Of a DNA stretch of 64,000 nucleotides, positions 7,972 to 15,824 are shown one piece after another (positions within the stretch are counted from its first letter, which is position 1; every line of letters begins with the position of its first letter). A program made the position numbers and the translations under genes. Below the pieces are notes generated by a model, which searched no databases, had not been told where the DNA came from, and saw only the letters and a list, made by a program, of their open reading frames with translations. The stretch is taken from the NCBI GenBank assembly GCA_038521865.1, contig JBCBKO010000001.1:1178001-1242000 (forward strand), written 5' to 3'. The DNA comes from CALBPI01 sp038521865. Lineage in GTDB: Bacteria > Pseudomonadota > Gammaproteobacteria > Steroidobacterales > Woeseiaceae.

Positions 7972-9032
7972 GTCGTTGGTGCCCTCCCGGTGAGCATTGC
8001 GAACAGCCGTTCAGCAACAGTGATACCGGCCACACCGCTTTGCAGTCCGCTATCGGAAAAATCTCTATTCAGATAAGACTCAAGATCGTCATACAGACCA
8101 GCACCGTCCCGTACAGTCGTGTAGATATCGACCGACTGTGGAGTGATCAGTGAAGTCAGGGTCACAGCGTTTCCTGCCGTGATCGCGCTGGTTACTCGGT
8201 CGATGACATTAGTTCCGTCGACTGACAGCGCGACCAGCGCTGGTCCGTCCGCAGGGGCCGGTTGACCTGCGGCCTGGATCAGCATGAATGCATCACCGTC
8301 TTCGTTTGCAGTAAGGTCCATCGAGACCTGCACTTGCGTGATCGATGCATCAGGCGTGTCTACACCGGTCTCATCTGGCGGAGTAACGTCAGCGCCACCA
8401 GCACCATCGCGCACGGCGAAGGCAACTACCGTCCAGTCTCCGTTGCCATCGCTAGCTAAGTTGACGTCGAACGGTGTCCCATCTCCTGCGCCGGTCATGA
8501 CGTAGCAATCCAGATCAGCCGCCGTCTCAATAGAGTTGTTAAGCACTAGGTTCGGCGCGGACATGGATGGCGCTGCAGCTGCAATACGACTGATGAACAC
8601 GACAACCAGCGATCCGGCTGCGGTAACCACATCTGAAGCAACATCAAACGCGACGCCAGAACTCACGTTTTCAAGAACCAATGGGCCAGCAAGCAGCTGA
8701 GCTGCATCAACCGAGTCTAGGGCCGTCACAAAAAACTGCTGGTCCGTGATTGTCCCGGTCGCAGTTCCAACCAAGGTGTAGGGTCCACCACCGGTTGGAA
8801 AGTCGGCTGCTAGCATAAAGAACCCGTAGGTCCCAGTTTCGTCCCCGCTACCTGAATCGGACACACCTGTCGGTGCACCGAGCGGGCTCGCAGCCTCACC
8901 TCCAAGTGTGACGCCAGTGCCGATCGGATTAGCGCCCAGCAAATGCTGCGAGAACAGCAGCACTTCAGCACCAGCTGGGATCGTATAGGTTCCGCCCGAT
9001 ACAACAGGCGTCACGCTGATAACACTCGGCAT
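7968..9032 (-). CDS. Phage structural protein, all-beta, function unknown
   Basis: A 354-residue, acidic, Gly/Ala/Thr/Val-rich protein with almost no Lys. The composition and alternating strands (LVLENVSSGVAFDVASDVV, LVVVFISRIAAA) suggest stacked beta domains. Such proteins are typical of tail spike accessory or virion decoration subunits. It starts at the stop of the tail spike gene (both at 9032) and overlaps the next gene by four bases, so it is co-translated in the tail block. No enzymatic motif is visible. Confidence 0.5.
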   Translation of the reverse strand: MPSVISVTPVVSGGTYTIPAGAEVLLFSQHLLGANPIGTGVTLGGEAASPLGAPTGVSDSGSGDETGTYGFFMLAADFPTGGGPYTLVGTATGTITDQQFFVTALDSVDAAQLLAGPLVLENVSSGVAFDVASDVVTAAGSLVVVFISRIAAAAPSMSAPNLVLNNSIETAADLDCYVMTGAGDGTPFDVNLASDGNGDWTVVAFAVRDGAGGADVTPPDETGVDTPDASITQVQVSMDLTANEDGDAFMLIQAAGQPAPADGPALVALSVDGTNVIDRVTSAITAGNAVTLTSLITPQSVDIYTTVRDGAGLYDDLESYLNRDFSDSGLQSGVAGITVAERLFAMLTGRAPTT

Positions 9033-10882
9033 TAAGCAGCCCTCCCAGCTACGGCGATTTCCGCACCGTCAGTACCTAAGTGGGCTGAGCGAGCCGGATT
9101 TACGAGATTCATGTCGGAGTCAAACGGATCGTTCGCCACAGTAAAGGTCGGACCAGAGTCCTCTAGGATCACAGCGTTGTTTGCGTTCCTAAATCTGTTG
9201 TTCGCACAGACGATGCAATCAATGATTCTGGCTTCCCAATTACTCAAAATACGGAATCCGCCAGACTGATTACCGTTTGGCGATCGAGAGACATTGCAAC
9301 GCAGATACACGATTTCGAAGTGACCAGGATCTGACGACGAGAATGCATCTGTGCCACCATTGATCGCGACAGTGTCATTCGTATTGCCTGATTGGGAGGC
9401 GTTGTTGACCTTCAGGTACCACACCTCAACCGGACCACCTGCACTAGAATCGTAGCTTCCGGCCACATACACCGCATGACGTTGCGCGGGAGCTTGCGAG
9501 TAATCTAAATATCGATGGCACATCCCTTTGGTGCCGGTCTTTGCAACCACAGACGCCTTGCCAAACTGTGTGTTTATACACTTCGTGTGCTCTTCCAAGA
9601 CATTGACGGAATTCGATATGTAGAAGCCGTTGAAATTCACGCTCGCGCCAGAGCCGTTGCAGTTCTCAAAAGTGACGCGCGATATGTATCCATAATGCCG
9701 GCGACTGGGATCCTGGTTGGCACACCAGAAAATCGCGCTGTTGTCCGCGGACGTTGTTGTGTTCACAAAGTTGCGGAAATGCGCTTTGTGGAAACACCAA
9801 CGCGACCCGCCCGAAGAGAGGCCACTGTAGGTCTCAGGGCCAGCCGCGAGATTCCGCCAGAAAAAAAGCCGCGGGTTGTTGCGATCAAGCGGACCGCCTT
9901 CGGTGATGATATTGAACCAACCGAAATCTGATCCAGAAGGATGCGATCCAGCACCTCCTCCTGTACCCGCACTGATTGTCGTGTCTGTCATATCGGCAAT
10001 GACGGTCTCGCCATCAAATCCGAAATACACCATGGGCTTGTCATCTGAGTTCAGAACCCAGTTTCCACCGGTTGCCCCGCCATTTAGGCTCGTTGTGAGG
10101 GCCATTGCGTGGGTGCCGCCGCGAAAGCAAACCTGATAACCCGAGTAAGTGGTGTCCGACAGATTCGGACCTAGAACGTCACGAATGCTCTGGAAAGGCG
10201 ATGAGAATGATCCATCACCACCGCCAGGTGCGCTTTGATCCACATAGACTGTGCGATCATCCCGGATAGTGACCGTCCAGGTAACATCAATGTAGCCTGG
10301 CGCCGGGCACCCAACGGTGCCGATAGTCCCCTGAAAGTAAACTCGGATCGTGATCGTGTGGGTCCCGATCACAAGGTCAGACTGCTCCCAGCGTACAAGT
10401 CCACACGTTCCTGGGCGTTCCCAGGCAAAGACCTCAGTTTCCTCCGGAAAGAATCTGCCAACAGTTAGCGCTGACGGACCTGCAATTTTTTCATAATTGA
10501 ACGGCCCGTTGCCGAACATGACACCGATTGGCACCTCATAAGCATCTCGAGTGTGATGCATGCGGTGCTTGGCCCACGTTGCCGTCTCACTATCCGGTCT
10601 CGGATACGTGAGGATCGGGGCCTGCGTCGAATTGCTTCGATAGTCATCAAGCAAGACAACGTTGGAACCCGGTACCGGAGGATTGCCACCACCAGTGTCG
10701 CCGCCAGTGGTGCCGCGGATTCGCGAGGTAACAGCTCCTCTAGAACTGCGACGGTAGCCGTACGAGGCTTGACGAATAGCGCTGCGGATGGACTCGATCT
10801 GCGACGCCCGACGTCTGCGGGCCGCACGTCGCTTGGCGCGGTCGAGCTTTGACATTGACCGGGCGGCGGCAACCTGCGACAT
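9032..10882 (-). CDS. Tail spike protein, right-handed beta-helix type
   Basis: From the ATG at 10882 this is about 616 residues. A basic N-terminal head-binding segment (MSKLDRAKRRAARRRR) is followed by a beta region and then a parallel beta-helix. The helix entry is YVDQSAPGGGDGSFSSPFQSI, the usual start of pectate-lyase-like spikes, and many short Asn/Ser-rich turns follow. Such spikes bind and often cleave host surface polysaccharide. Catalytic residues cannot be fixed from sequence alone. The start is chosen because GAGG lies seven bases upstream; a longer frame opens at 10945 but runs through a terminator hairpin. It is the first gene of the leftward structural block. Confidence 0.7.
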   Translation of the reverse strand: MSQVAAARSMSKLDRAKRRAARRRRASQIESIRSAIRQASYGYRRSSRGAVTSRIRGTTGGDTGGGNPPVPGSNVVLLDDYRSNSTQAPILTYPRPDSETATWAKHRMHHTRDAYEVPIGVMFGNGPFNYEKIAGPSALTVGRFFPEETEVFAWERPGTCGLVRWEQSDLVIGTHTITIRVYFQGTIGTVGCPAPGYIDVTWTVTIRDDRTVYVDQSAPGGGDGSFSSPFQSIRDVLGPNLSDTTYSGYQVCFRGGTHAMALTTSLNGGATGGNWVLNSDDKPMVYFGFDGETVIADMTDTTISAGTGGGAGSHPSGSDFGWFNIITEGGPLDRNNPRLFFWRNLAAGPETYSGLSSGGSRWCFHKAHFRNFVNTTTSADNSAIFWCANQDPSRRHYGYISRVTFENCNGSGASVNFNGFYISNSVNVLEEHTKCINTQFGKASVVAKTGTKGMCHRYLDYSQAPAQRHAVYVAGSYDSSAGGPVEVWYLKVNNASQSGNTNDTVAINGGTDAFSSSDPGHFEIVYLRCNVSRSPNGNQSGGFRILSNWEARIIDCIVCANNRFRNANNAVILEDSGPTFTVANDPFDSDMNLVNPARSAHLGTDGAEIAVAGRAA

Positions 10883-10893
10883 CAGGAACCTCA

Positions 10894-10918
10894 CAAAAAA
10901 AGCCCGCTCAAGGCGGGC
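10894..10918 (-). terminator. Rho-independent terminator, minus strand
   Basis: Read on the minus strand, a GCCCGC/GCGGGC stem with a five-base loop is followed by eight T residues. It sits only 12 bases upstream of the tail spike start codon, so transcripts from further right would need read-through or antitermination to express the spike. Confidence 0.75.
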
Positions 10919-10943
10919 AAAACTCTGGGGATGAGTACTCCAC

Positions 10944-10982
10944 AAAAAAGCCCCCTGAGCTCGCGCTCAGAGGGCTAAAAAA
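10944..10982 (-). terminator. Second rho-independent terminator, minus strand
   Basis: An 11-bp stem with one mismatch (GCCC-CTGAGC arms around a four-base loop) is followed, on the minus strand, by six T residues. It lies 26 bases upstream of the terminator at 10894-10918. The two together form a tandem stop at the border between the early leftward operon and the structural genes. The plus-strand gene starting near 10983 begins right beside it. Confidence 0.75.
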
Positions 10983-11948
10983 GTGGTCGGCCGCACCTCG
11001 GCCACACTGGGATTTAACACCGAAAAGGTGGTAACTTCAAGCGAAACGCAAATTCAACTACTAAGGCACATACGGCACGTGGGACTCAAAGCGATAGAAC
11101 TGGCTCAGTTTTTGGGAGAGACGCCACCTGGCGTTAAGAAAAACGTAATTGTCCCTGTGCGACCTGCTGATCAAGGGGTTCACTCAATTTGGCACTTGCC
11201 TAGGCTGAGACTAAATTGCGAGCACCCACTGTGCAACGAGCAGGAATTCTATGACTGTCGGATGCAATACGAGACACGTCGGTCTCTACGCATCGACATG
11301 GTCGTAACGCTTTCCTATGAATGCGTCAGCATGCGCTCAGTTCAGAAGCACTTTGCAATGTTGGTGGAGCCACCTTTTAAACCGGGAGAAGTTGACCTTG
11401 GGAAACGAGATGGGTTTTTGCATCCTATGACAAAACTAGGGGAGCTTCCGGCCCTAGGCTACGGCGTTCCAAAACGCATGCGACGTGTTGCCGGGAGCGA
11501 TCTCGATCTACTGCGGAAGGCCGACAAATGCTTATCTCAAGGCCTCGGAGTAGGCGCTTTCTCCTACTATCGCAAAATTGTCGAAGGCCGGAAGCGCGAG
11601 CTATTTAATCTTTTGATTAAAGCGGTGAAGAATACGTCACCGAATAATCTGGTGATCGCTGACCTAGAAAACGCAAGAGATGAAAACAAATTTAGCGATT
11701 CGGTTAAGAGCGTTACTCACGCTCTTCCAGACTCTCTAATGGTAGAGGGGCAGAATCCACTTTTGATGCTGCACAAGGCTTTGAGCCGAGGCATCCATGA
11801 GCACTCGGACGAAGAGTGCCTTGACTACGCAAAAGCGATTAGAGAAGTCCTCACTAAGCTAATCATTTCCGTAGAGACACTTGCCTCAGACAATGAAGAA
11901 CTCAAAAAAGCAGTACGATTATTGTCCCAGTTATCTGAGAAAAACTAG
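10983..11948 (+). CDS. Candidate phage moron, HEPN/DUF4145-like protein
   Basis: A 321-codon frame on the plus strand, opposite to all neighbours. The N-terminal half has scattered Cys residues (NCEHPLCNEQEFYDC and a later YEC) that could hold a metal. The C-terminal half is helical, with LLRKADKCLSQGLGVGAFSYYRKIVEG and a closing region LHKALSRGIHEHSDEECL. This layout resembles DUF4145-like proteins of the HEPN group, often found in defence or mobile-element cargo. The GTG at 10983 is uncertain; GTG at about 11028 is another possible start. The gene is visibly richer in A and T than its neighbours. It ends in a CTAG overlap with the convergent gene at 11945. Function unknown. Confidence 0.55.
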   Translation: MVGRTSATLGFNTEKVVTSSETQIQLLRHIRHVGLKAIELAQFLGETPPGVKKNVIVPVRPADQGVHSIWHLPRLRLNCEHPLCNEQEFYDCRMQYETRRSLRIDMVVTLSYECVSMRSVQKHFAMLVEPPFKPGEVDLGKRDGFLHPMTKLGELPALGYGVPKRMRRVAGSDLDLLRKADKCLSQGLGVGAFSYYRKIVEGRKRELFNLLIKAVKNTSPNNLVIADLENARDENKFSDSVKSVTHALPDSLMVEGQNPLLMLHKALSRGIHEHSDEECLDYAKAIREVLTKLIISVETLASDNEELKKAVRLLSQLSEKN

Positions 11949-12535
11949 GCCCTCATTCTGGACCGCCTCACGATGTGCTGCAGTCCTGAATTGATGTCGT
12001 TTGAGATCTCGCGCTGTATCGCTTGCCAGGCTCGCTCAAGCTGTTTTCTCCATGTCTGAGTTGTGACACCAAACCACTGAGCGCGCTGGACCTGGGTTTT
12101 GAAACTCTCTCGATCGAGTATCTGCATCAGTGCGAGCTCGACTAAGTCCGGCAACCAATCCTGAGATAGGTTGTGACCGCTCGGCGTGCGACCACGACGA
12201 ATTCGACCTGGCCACTGAGTTGGATTGTGAAATCGCTGGCGATCGACCCAGGCCCTATAGCGGGCCCGTAGCGGCCGCGCGGCACCCATGTCCTCTAGCG
12301 CGTAGAACTTCACTGCCTCGAACTGACGGGCAGACATCCCCTGCAAAGCGTTGGCAGCGAACTCCTGCCGACTGCCGTTGCTTTTGCGGCTCGCCGTCTC
12401 GGTGCCATCGGCAGCGGTCGAGCCGGCACCTGGCTTGCGCCAGGCATCCGGGTTCGGTTCCACCTGCCCGCCTGCAGGGAGCGCAATAGTCCCATGAGCG
12501 AGTGCTGTAAGTACCCGTTCGACGTCGTCGCTCAT
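11945..12535 (-). CDS. Phage protein of unknown function
   Basis: A 196-residue protein not recognised as a known family. The first 70 residues look disordered (GAGSTAADGTETASRKSNGSR). The rest is helical and basic, with aromatic-rich segments (FEAVKFYALEDMG, YRAWVDRQRFHNPTQW) and a closing Arg cluster (HIVRRSRMRA). A helix-turn-helix-like stretch (FGVTTQTWRKQLERAW) near residue 165 suggests nucleic acid binding. It may be a late regulator, as it is the last gene of the leftward early operon, but that rests on position only. It is coupled to the upstream gene by a TGATG overlap. Confidence 0.5.
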   Translation of the reverse strand: MSDDVERVLTALAHGTIALPAGGQVEPNPDAWRKPGAGSTAADGTETASRKSNGSRQEFAANALQGMSARQFEAVKFYALEDMGAARPLRARYRAWVDRQRFHNPTQWPGRIRRGRTPSGHNLSQDWLPDLVELALMQILDRESFKTQVQRAQWFGVTTQTWRKQLERAWQAIQREISNDINSGLQHIVRRSRMRA

Positions 12536-13080
12536 CAGTGCAGATCCAGCTCGGGCTCTTCGTCGTGATGCGAGAGCTTCATGTCTTGCTGGCCATGCTC
12601 ATCGCTGCGAATCGTCAATCGGCAGGACTCTCCGAACCAGGTAGCAAGCTGCTTCAGGTGACTGTCGGTGTGGCGGAAAGTTGCCTTGAACGTAAACGCG
12701 ACCTGACCAGGAGCCTCAAGAGACAGGTGGAACTGAAGGTCGGTCAGCGTAGCGTCGGTAATTTTGATCAACCCACCTGGAAGCGTGATCTCAAGATTGG
12801 CAGAGCGAATAACGTAGTTCTTGCCGAGCTTGAGCGGTGAGAACATCCAGAGGTCTGGATCATCGCCACGCTGGCGGAAGATGAGCTCAGAAATCTTGCG
12901 CTGACCGTTCGAGCGGTAGACGATCGCGTCGAGCTCCTCGTGCGTGATGTGAGTGACGGCAAACTTTGCCTCGCACTCACTCCAGCGCCCGACACTGAGT
13001 TCGGACTCCCGACCGCGTTCGATGGACTTGGTCTTGAACTCGCGTGGCATTGTTGCGATGTGATCTAGCATCTTAAGCAT
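12535..13080 (-). CDS. Phage protein of unknown function
   Basis: About 181 residues from the ATG at 13080, which overlaps the upstream stop by eight bases; the frame stays open further to 13149. The sequence alternates charged helices and strands (ISELIFRQRGDDPDLWMF, LEITLPGGLIKITDATL) and ends in an acidic tail rich in His, Asp and Glu (SHHDEEPELDLH). No family is recognised. It sits in a tight set of early genes with a VRR-NUC nuclease, so a role in phage DNA metabolism is possible but unproven. Confidence 0.5.
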   Translation of the reverse strand: MLKMLDHIATMPREFKTKSIERGRESELSVGRWSECEAKFAVTHITHEELDAIVYRSNGQRKISELIFRQRGDDPDLWMFSPLKLGKNYVIRSANLEITLPGGLIKITDATLTDLQFHLSLEAPGQVAFTFKATFRHTDSHLKQLATWFGESCRLTIRSDEHGQQDMKLSHHDEEPELDLH

Positions 13081-13441
13081 GGCCGGCACCCTCCTCGGCG
13101 GGACTGATTCGGAAATTGACCGGACGCACCAATGCGATCGCACTGGCAAGTCCGCGACCTGGCGTGCCGCAGATCCGGAACTGCAGCGTCGTAGGCCGAA
13201 TCGACAAAATGTTCATGTGCAGAAGGCCAGTCAGCTGAGCGCCGAATTCCTTTTCGTCGAAGGGGCGGTAGAGATCCGCCATCGCAGGCCACACGTGATC
13301 GTAGATCTGCCCTCGCGTCGCACCGATGTGCCCGGCCTTCTGGAAGGATTCGACACACAGGAAGATCAACGCGTTCATGACCGCGCGATCCGAAAGATCA
13401 TCAGCGCTGGTTCGGTTGCGGTTACGGTTCAAGAAGGTCAT
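13073..13441 (-). CDS. Phage protein of unknown function
   Basis: About 122 residues from the ATG at 13441, which overlaps the nuclease stop as ATGA. The frame extends upstream to 13612, but that would bury most of the nuclease gene. It has a helical core (SDRAVMNALIFLCVESFQKAG) followed by GQIYDHVWPAMADLYRPF. No known family is recognised. It is probably co-translated with the VRR-NUC protein and may act with it. Confidence 0.5.
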   Translation of the reverse strand: MTFLNRNRNRTSADDLSDRAVMNALIFLCVESFQKAGHIGATRGQIYDHVWPAMADLYRPFDEKEFGAQLTGLLHMNILSIRPTTLQFRICGTPGRGLASAIALVRPVNFRISPAEEGAGHA

Positions 13442-13893
13442 AGCTTCCCCTGCAAGTTGAGATATCCCTGAAGAAACCGAGCAGCCTCGACCCACCCATA
13501 CGCACACACGGTCAAAGCGCCGCGGTTTCGAACGGATTGGGCGAATGTCTGCTGCTCTGATCTGAATGCTTTGATGGCAATGGCGGGACTGGCGTAGTGC
13601 TTTCGCTGGCATTTCATCTCGATCACAGCGAACGGATGCCCATTGGAGGGAAACATCACGAACACATCGGCAGCCCCTGCTTTCATCCCCTCAGCGGTTA
13701 ATCGCATACGGGTGACTTGTGCTTTCCTGTCGTGACCAAACACCGCACCGTTCGGTACCGCTACCAACAGATCGAACACCTGCTCCCTCATCGGGGCACC
13801 ACCGGGTGTCTCATAGCTGACGTACTGAGTCTTCGCCCAATCCATCAGCGCCTGCTGTTCCTTCGACTCGAGCTGTAGGGTCTTGCGAGTCAA
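13438..13893 (-). CDS. VRR-NUC domain nuclease
   Basis: A 151-residue single-domain protein of the PD-(D/E)XK VRR-NUC group, which includes small phage nucleases acting on branched or flapped DNA. Visible family features in order are KEQQALMDWAKT near the start, VAVPNGAVFG, GMKAGAADVFVMFP with the first catalytic Asp, AVIEMKC giving the Glu-x-Lys pair, FRSEQQTFAQSVRNRG, and a closing CAYGWVEA. The start appears to be TTG at 13893, where TTGA overlaps the stop of a short upstream frame. It lies just left of the candidate replication origin, which fits a role in replication or recombination. Confidence 0.8.
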   Translation of the reverse strand: MTRKTLQLESKEQQALMDWAKTQYVSYETPGGAPMREQVFDLLVAVPNGAVFGHDRKAQVTRMRLTAEGMKAGAADVFVMFPSNGHPFAVIEMKCQRKHYASPAIAIKAFRSEQQTFAQSVRNRGALTVCAYGWVEAARFLQGYLNLQGKL

Positions 13894-14072
13894 CGCAGAT
13901 CACCCCGCCGATCGATGGGTCTGGGTGCTAACTTTTCCGACCATCCGGTATGGCCAGAAAAATTAACAAGCGCTTCGGCTGAGACACGCCGTGATGCGAG
14001 TCGTCGAAACCGCCAATTCGAAAAGTTATCCACAGGCTGCTCGGTAATAACAACAGGGTTCTTTGGGTTCAT
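13890..14072 (-). CDS. Small hypothetical protein (doubtful)
   Basis: A 60-codon frame whose stop overlaps the TTG start of the VRR-NUC gene, which argues for coupling. Against it, the frame runs over a perfect DnaA box and part of the candidate origin, and the peptide has no recognisable domain. It may be only the spacer through the origin. Confidence 0.25.
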   Translation of the reverse strand: MNPKNPVVITEQPVDNFSNWRFRRLASRRVSAEALVNFSGHTGWSEKLAPRPIDRRGDLR

Positions 14073-14184
14073 TGGGTTCTATTGGCCACCAGTGGCCGCT
14101 ATCTTGGCCACCAGTGGCCGGTACTTTGGCCACCAGTGGCCGGTATATTTTTCTTGTCCACAAGTTATTCATGAGTTATCCACA
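14026..14184. other. Candidate phage replication origin (DnaA boxes plus iterons)
   Basis: Two perfect DnaA boxes (TTATCCACA) lie at 14026-14034 and 14176-14184, exactly 150 bp apart and both followed by GGCT. A one-mismatch box (TTGTCCACA) lies at 14154-14162. Between them are three identical 14-bp palindromes, GGCCAC-CA-GTGGCC, at 14084, 14106 and 14128. They are spaced exactly 22 bp apart and followed by an AT-rich stretch (14143-14153). This is the normal architecture of an iteron-type origin. It lies immediately downstream of two replication-type winged-helix genes. Function is inferred. Confidence 0.6.
14084..14141. repeat. Three 22-bp-spaced palindromic direct repeats
   Basis: Copies of GGCCACCAGTGGCC start at 14084, 14106 and 14128. 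Each is a perfect inverted repeat around a two-base centre, and the 22-bp period places all three on one face of the helix. A dimeric initiator or regulator is the expected binder; the protein at 14169-14636 is the nearest candidate. Confidence 0.85.
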
Positions 14185-14636
14185 GGCTCAGACCCCTGCG
14201 TGAAACCCGAAATCTCATCCGGCAAAACCGAGAAATCGACGCCCGAAGACAGCTCAAAATTGTCCGGATTAAGGGGCGAATCAGGATCAATGTCCGGGTC
14301 CTCGGGAGGGGTGACGACACCGTCGCCAGGGACCGCAGCTTCGAAGCGATAGAGAGCGTCCGCACGGCGAAGCAGATCCGGATTGAGCCGGTAAATGATC
14401 CGGCGCCGATCACCATCGATGGCCTGGCGGTGACGCGAGAAGATGTTGAGCTGATCTAGCTCCAGCACCTGACGCCGTACCGCCCTGTCGCTGGCCCGTG
14501 ATTCGCGAGAGAGCGTCTCCTGAGAGGGCCAGGCAAGCCCATCGCGGTTCGCATGGTGGGCGAGCACGAGTGCCACGGTAATGCAGCTCTTGGGCGCATC
14601 AGACAGCAGCACAGCAGACACCGCCCGGGTACCCAC
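14169..14636 (-). CDS. Phage replication-type winged-helix protein
   Basis: A DNA-binding protein of about 155 residues. The core (LVLAHHANRDGLAWPSQETL, then ASDRAVRRQVLEL) is the helix-turn-helix found at the N-terminus of phage replication initiators. A Pro/Asp-rich tail with GDGVVTPPEDPDIDPDSP follows. The GTG at 14636 is preferred because it overlaps the previous stop as TAGTG; an ATG at 14699 would overlap that gene by 64 bases. The coding end touches the candidate origin, as in lambda O. It lacks an obvious helicase or primase domain, so it would need a partner or host enzymes. Confidence 0.6.
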   Translation of the reverse strand: MGTRAVSAVLLSDAPKSCITVALVLAHHANRDGLAWPSQETLSRESRASDRAVRRQVLELDQLNIFSRHRQAIDGDRRRIIYRLNPDLLRRADALYRFEAAVPGDGVVTPPEDPDIDPDSPLNPDNFELSSGVDFSVLPDEISGFTQGSEPVDNS

Positions 14637-14983
14637 TACGACGCCCTCGCCTTCAACCAGGGCGCCACCGGCCGTGAATGGCTCGGCTGCGGTAAGCAAA
14701 GACGATAGGCGTCGGAGGGTGGCTGGTGGATGACCGCATCATCAGCGAACAGGTCGAACGTGCGCCCGCGCACGCGCTCGAGGTAGCCAGTGCGACATAG
14801 CTCGCGCACCAGCACTGACGCACGCTCCACCAGCCGTTTGTCGCCCAGATCGAACGCCAACGCCGGCAGGAACGGGATCACGATGCCGTACTCGTCGGCA
14901 TCCTCAGCCAGTGCAATCAGCACAAGCTTATGTTCAGTCGAACACTGGACCTGCCAGGCTGCTGCGACATGATGAGTGGTCAT
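14636..14983 (-). CDS. Phage winged-helix DNA-binding protein
   Basis: A 115-residue protein. The first 75 residues (EHKLVLIALAEDADEYG and VRELCRTGYLERV) form the same type of winged helix as the following gene, so the two are likely ancient duplicates. The C-terminal part is Pro/Ser-rich. It is coupled to the downstream gene by a TAGTG overlap. A part in replication control is inferred from its position between the CII-like gene and the origin. Confidence 0.55.
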   Translation of the reverse strand: MTTHHVAAAWQVQCSTEHKLVLIALAEDADEYGIVIPFLPALAFDLGDKRLVERASVLVRELCRTGYLERVRGRTFDLFADDAVIHQPPSDAYRLCLPQPSHSRPVAPWLKARAS

Positions 14984-14991
14984 CGCAGTGG

Positions 14992-15432
14992 TTACGCAGT
15001 GCCAGGCCGAATAAGACTCTTGATGATCTTGTTTTCTTTCTTGAGCTCTTCGATCTCAGCTTCGCGTTTCGCGAGCTCAGCCTCGGTTTTGGACAGCAAC
15101 GGCACCAGCGTGCATTGCGCCTGCATGGCCAGCCATCTCAGTGGGATGTCATTGGCGAGCAGGGTTTGGAGCTCCACCAGCTTGTCGACCGGGAAATATC
15201 CTTGACCGCTTTGGATCTTCGACCACCGAGCTTTGTCCATGCCGAGCGGTTCGTAAATCTGCTTCGGAACAAGCCCGGAGGCCTGGACTGACAACATCAG
15301 TGCGGCGTGCATAGATGGTTGATTTGCAACGACTTGGTCGGGCACTTCTAGCCGTTCCGGCTCAGCGCTCGTGAACAAATCGTCCTGACGTGCAACATGC
15401 GTCAACTTTGTTGTCTGGTGTTGTCGGTCCAT
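14992..15432 (-). CDS. CII-like phage transcriptional regulator
   Basis: A 146-residue protein. A helix-turn-helix lies at about residues 55-80 (SGLVPKQIYEPLGMDKARWSKIQSG), followed by YFPVDKLVELQTLLANDIPLRWLA, a stretch shared by many phage early regulators. A C-terminal coiled coil (EAELAKREAEIEELKKENKI) should give dimers or tetramers. It is the second gene of the leftward lytic operon, 80 bases after cro, the position of cII in lambdoid phages. It may choose between lysis and lysogeny or simply regulate early transcription. Confidence 0.6.
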   Translation of the reverse strand: MDRQHQTTKLTHVARQDDLFTSAEPERLEVPDQVVANQPSMHAALMLSVQASGLVPKQIYEPLGMDKARWSKIQSGQGYFPVDKLVELQTLLANDIPLRWLAMQAQCTLVPLLSKTEAELAKREAEIEELKKENKIIKSLIRPGTA

Positions 15433-15512
15433 CTTCAGCTCAAATAAAAAGGCCTTGCGGCATCAAAGGAACAGAGAAATCGAATGACTACATCGGTAAA
15501 AGCGAGCACTTT

Positions 15513-15737
15513 TTATGCGGCCTCACTGTCGAAAAAGTGGGATACAACATCTGCACGTGACACAAAACCTAATGACTGCGCCGATAAAGCGTTCATGAGC
15601 CGACGCCGAGGGACACGGGTCGGAGGGTTTCGCATGATGTGGATTCGAAGATATTCGGCGGAGGTGTTACAGCGCCTTGCATACGCATTTCGCTCATCAT
15701 CGTCCGCCAGTGACTCCCAATACTCGAGTAGTGTCAT
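15513..15737 (-). CDS. Cro-like regulator
   Basis: About 74 residues from the ATG at 15737. The N-terminus MTLLEYWESLADDDERNAYARRC followed by NTSAEYLRIHI and an Arg/Pro-rich recognition region (NPPTRVPRRRL) resembles YdaS/Cro-like helix-turn-helix proteins that oppose CI. The gene is divergent from the repressor gene, and a perfect palindromic operator lies only eight bases upstream of its start. A frame upstream to 15809 exists but would run through the operator. Confidence 0.6.
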   Translation of the reverse strand: MTLLEYWESLADDDERNAYARRCNTSAEYLRIHIMRNPPTRVPRRRLMNALSAQSLGFVSRADVVSHFFDSEAA

Positions 15738-15744
15738 GGCGAGC

Positions 15745-15765
15745 AATGTACCTTTTTGGTACATT
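15745..15765. promoter_or_regulatory. Repressor operator in the cI-cro region
   Basis: A perfect inverted repeat, AATGTACC-5 bp-GGTACATT, lies between the cro start (15737) and the cI start (15825). Two imperfect copies of the same site occur at about 17024-17043 and 17050-17070. It is the likely shared site for CI and Cro. Confidence 0.75.
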
Positions 15766-15824
15766 CCAATCAATACCGCAGCGGTTATGTGCCCGCTGCG
15801 CACAGACAATTAAGATTCGTCGGC

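Noticed and set aside
14084..14141. Possible CRISPR-like array of three repeats
   Set aside because: The repeats are 14-bp palindromes with 8-bp spacers of nearly the same sequence, and no cas gene is near.
15756..15824. Earlier TTG start for the CI repressor
   Set aside because: It lies inside the palindromic operator and precedes the conserved N-terminus; the ATG at 15825 gives a normal repressor.
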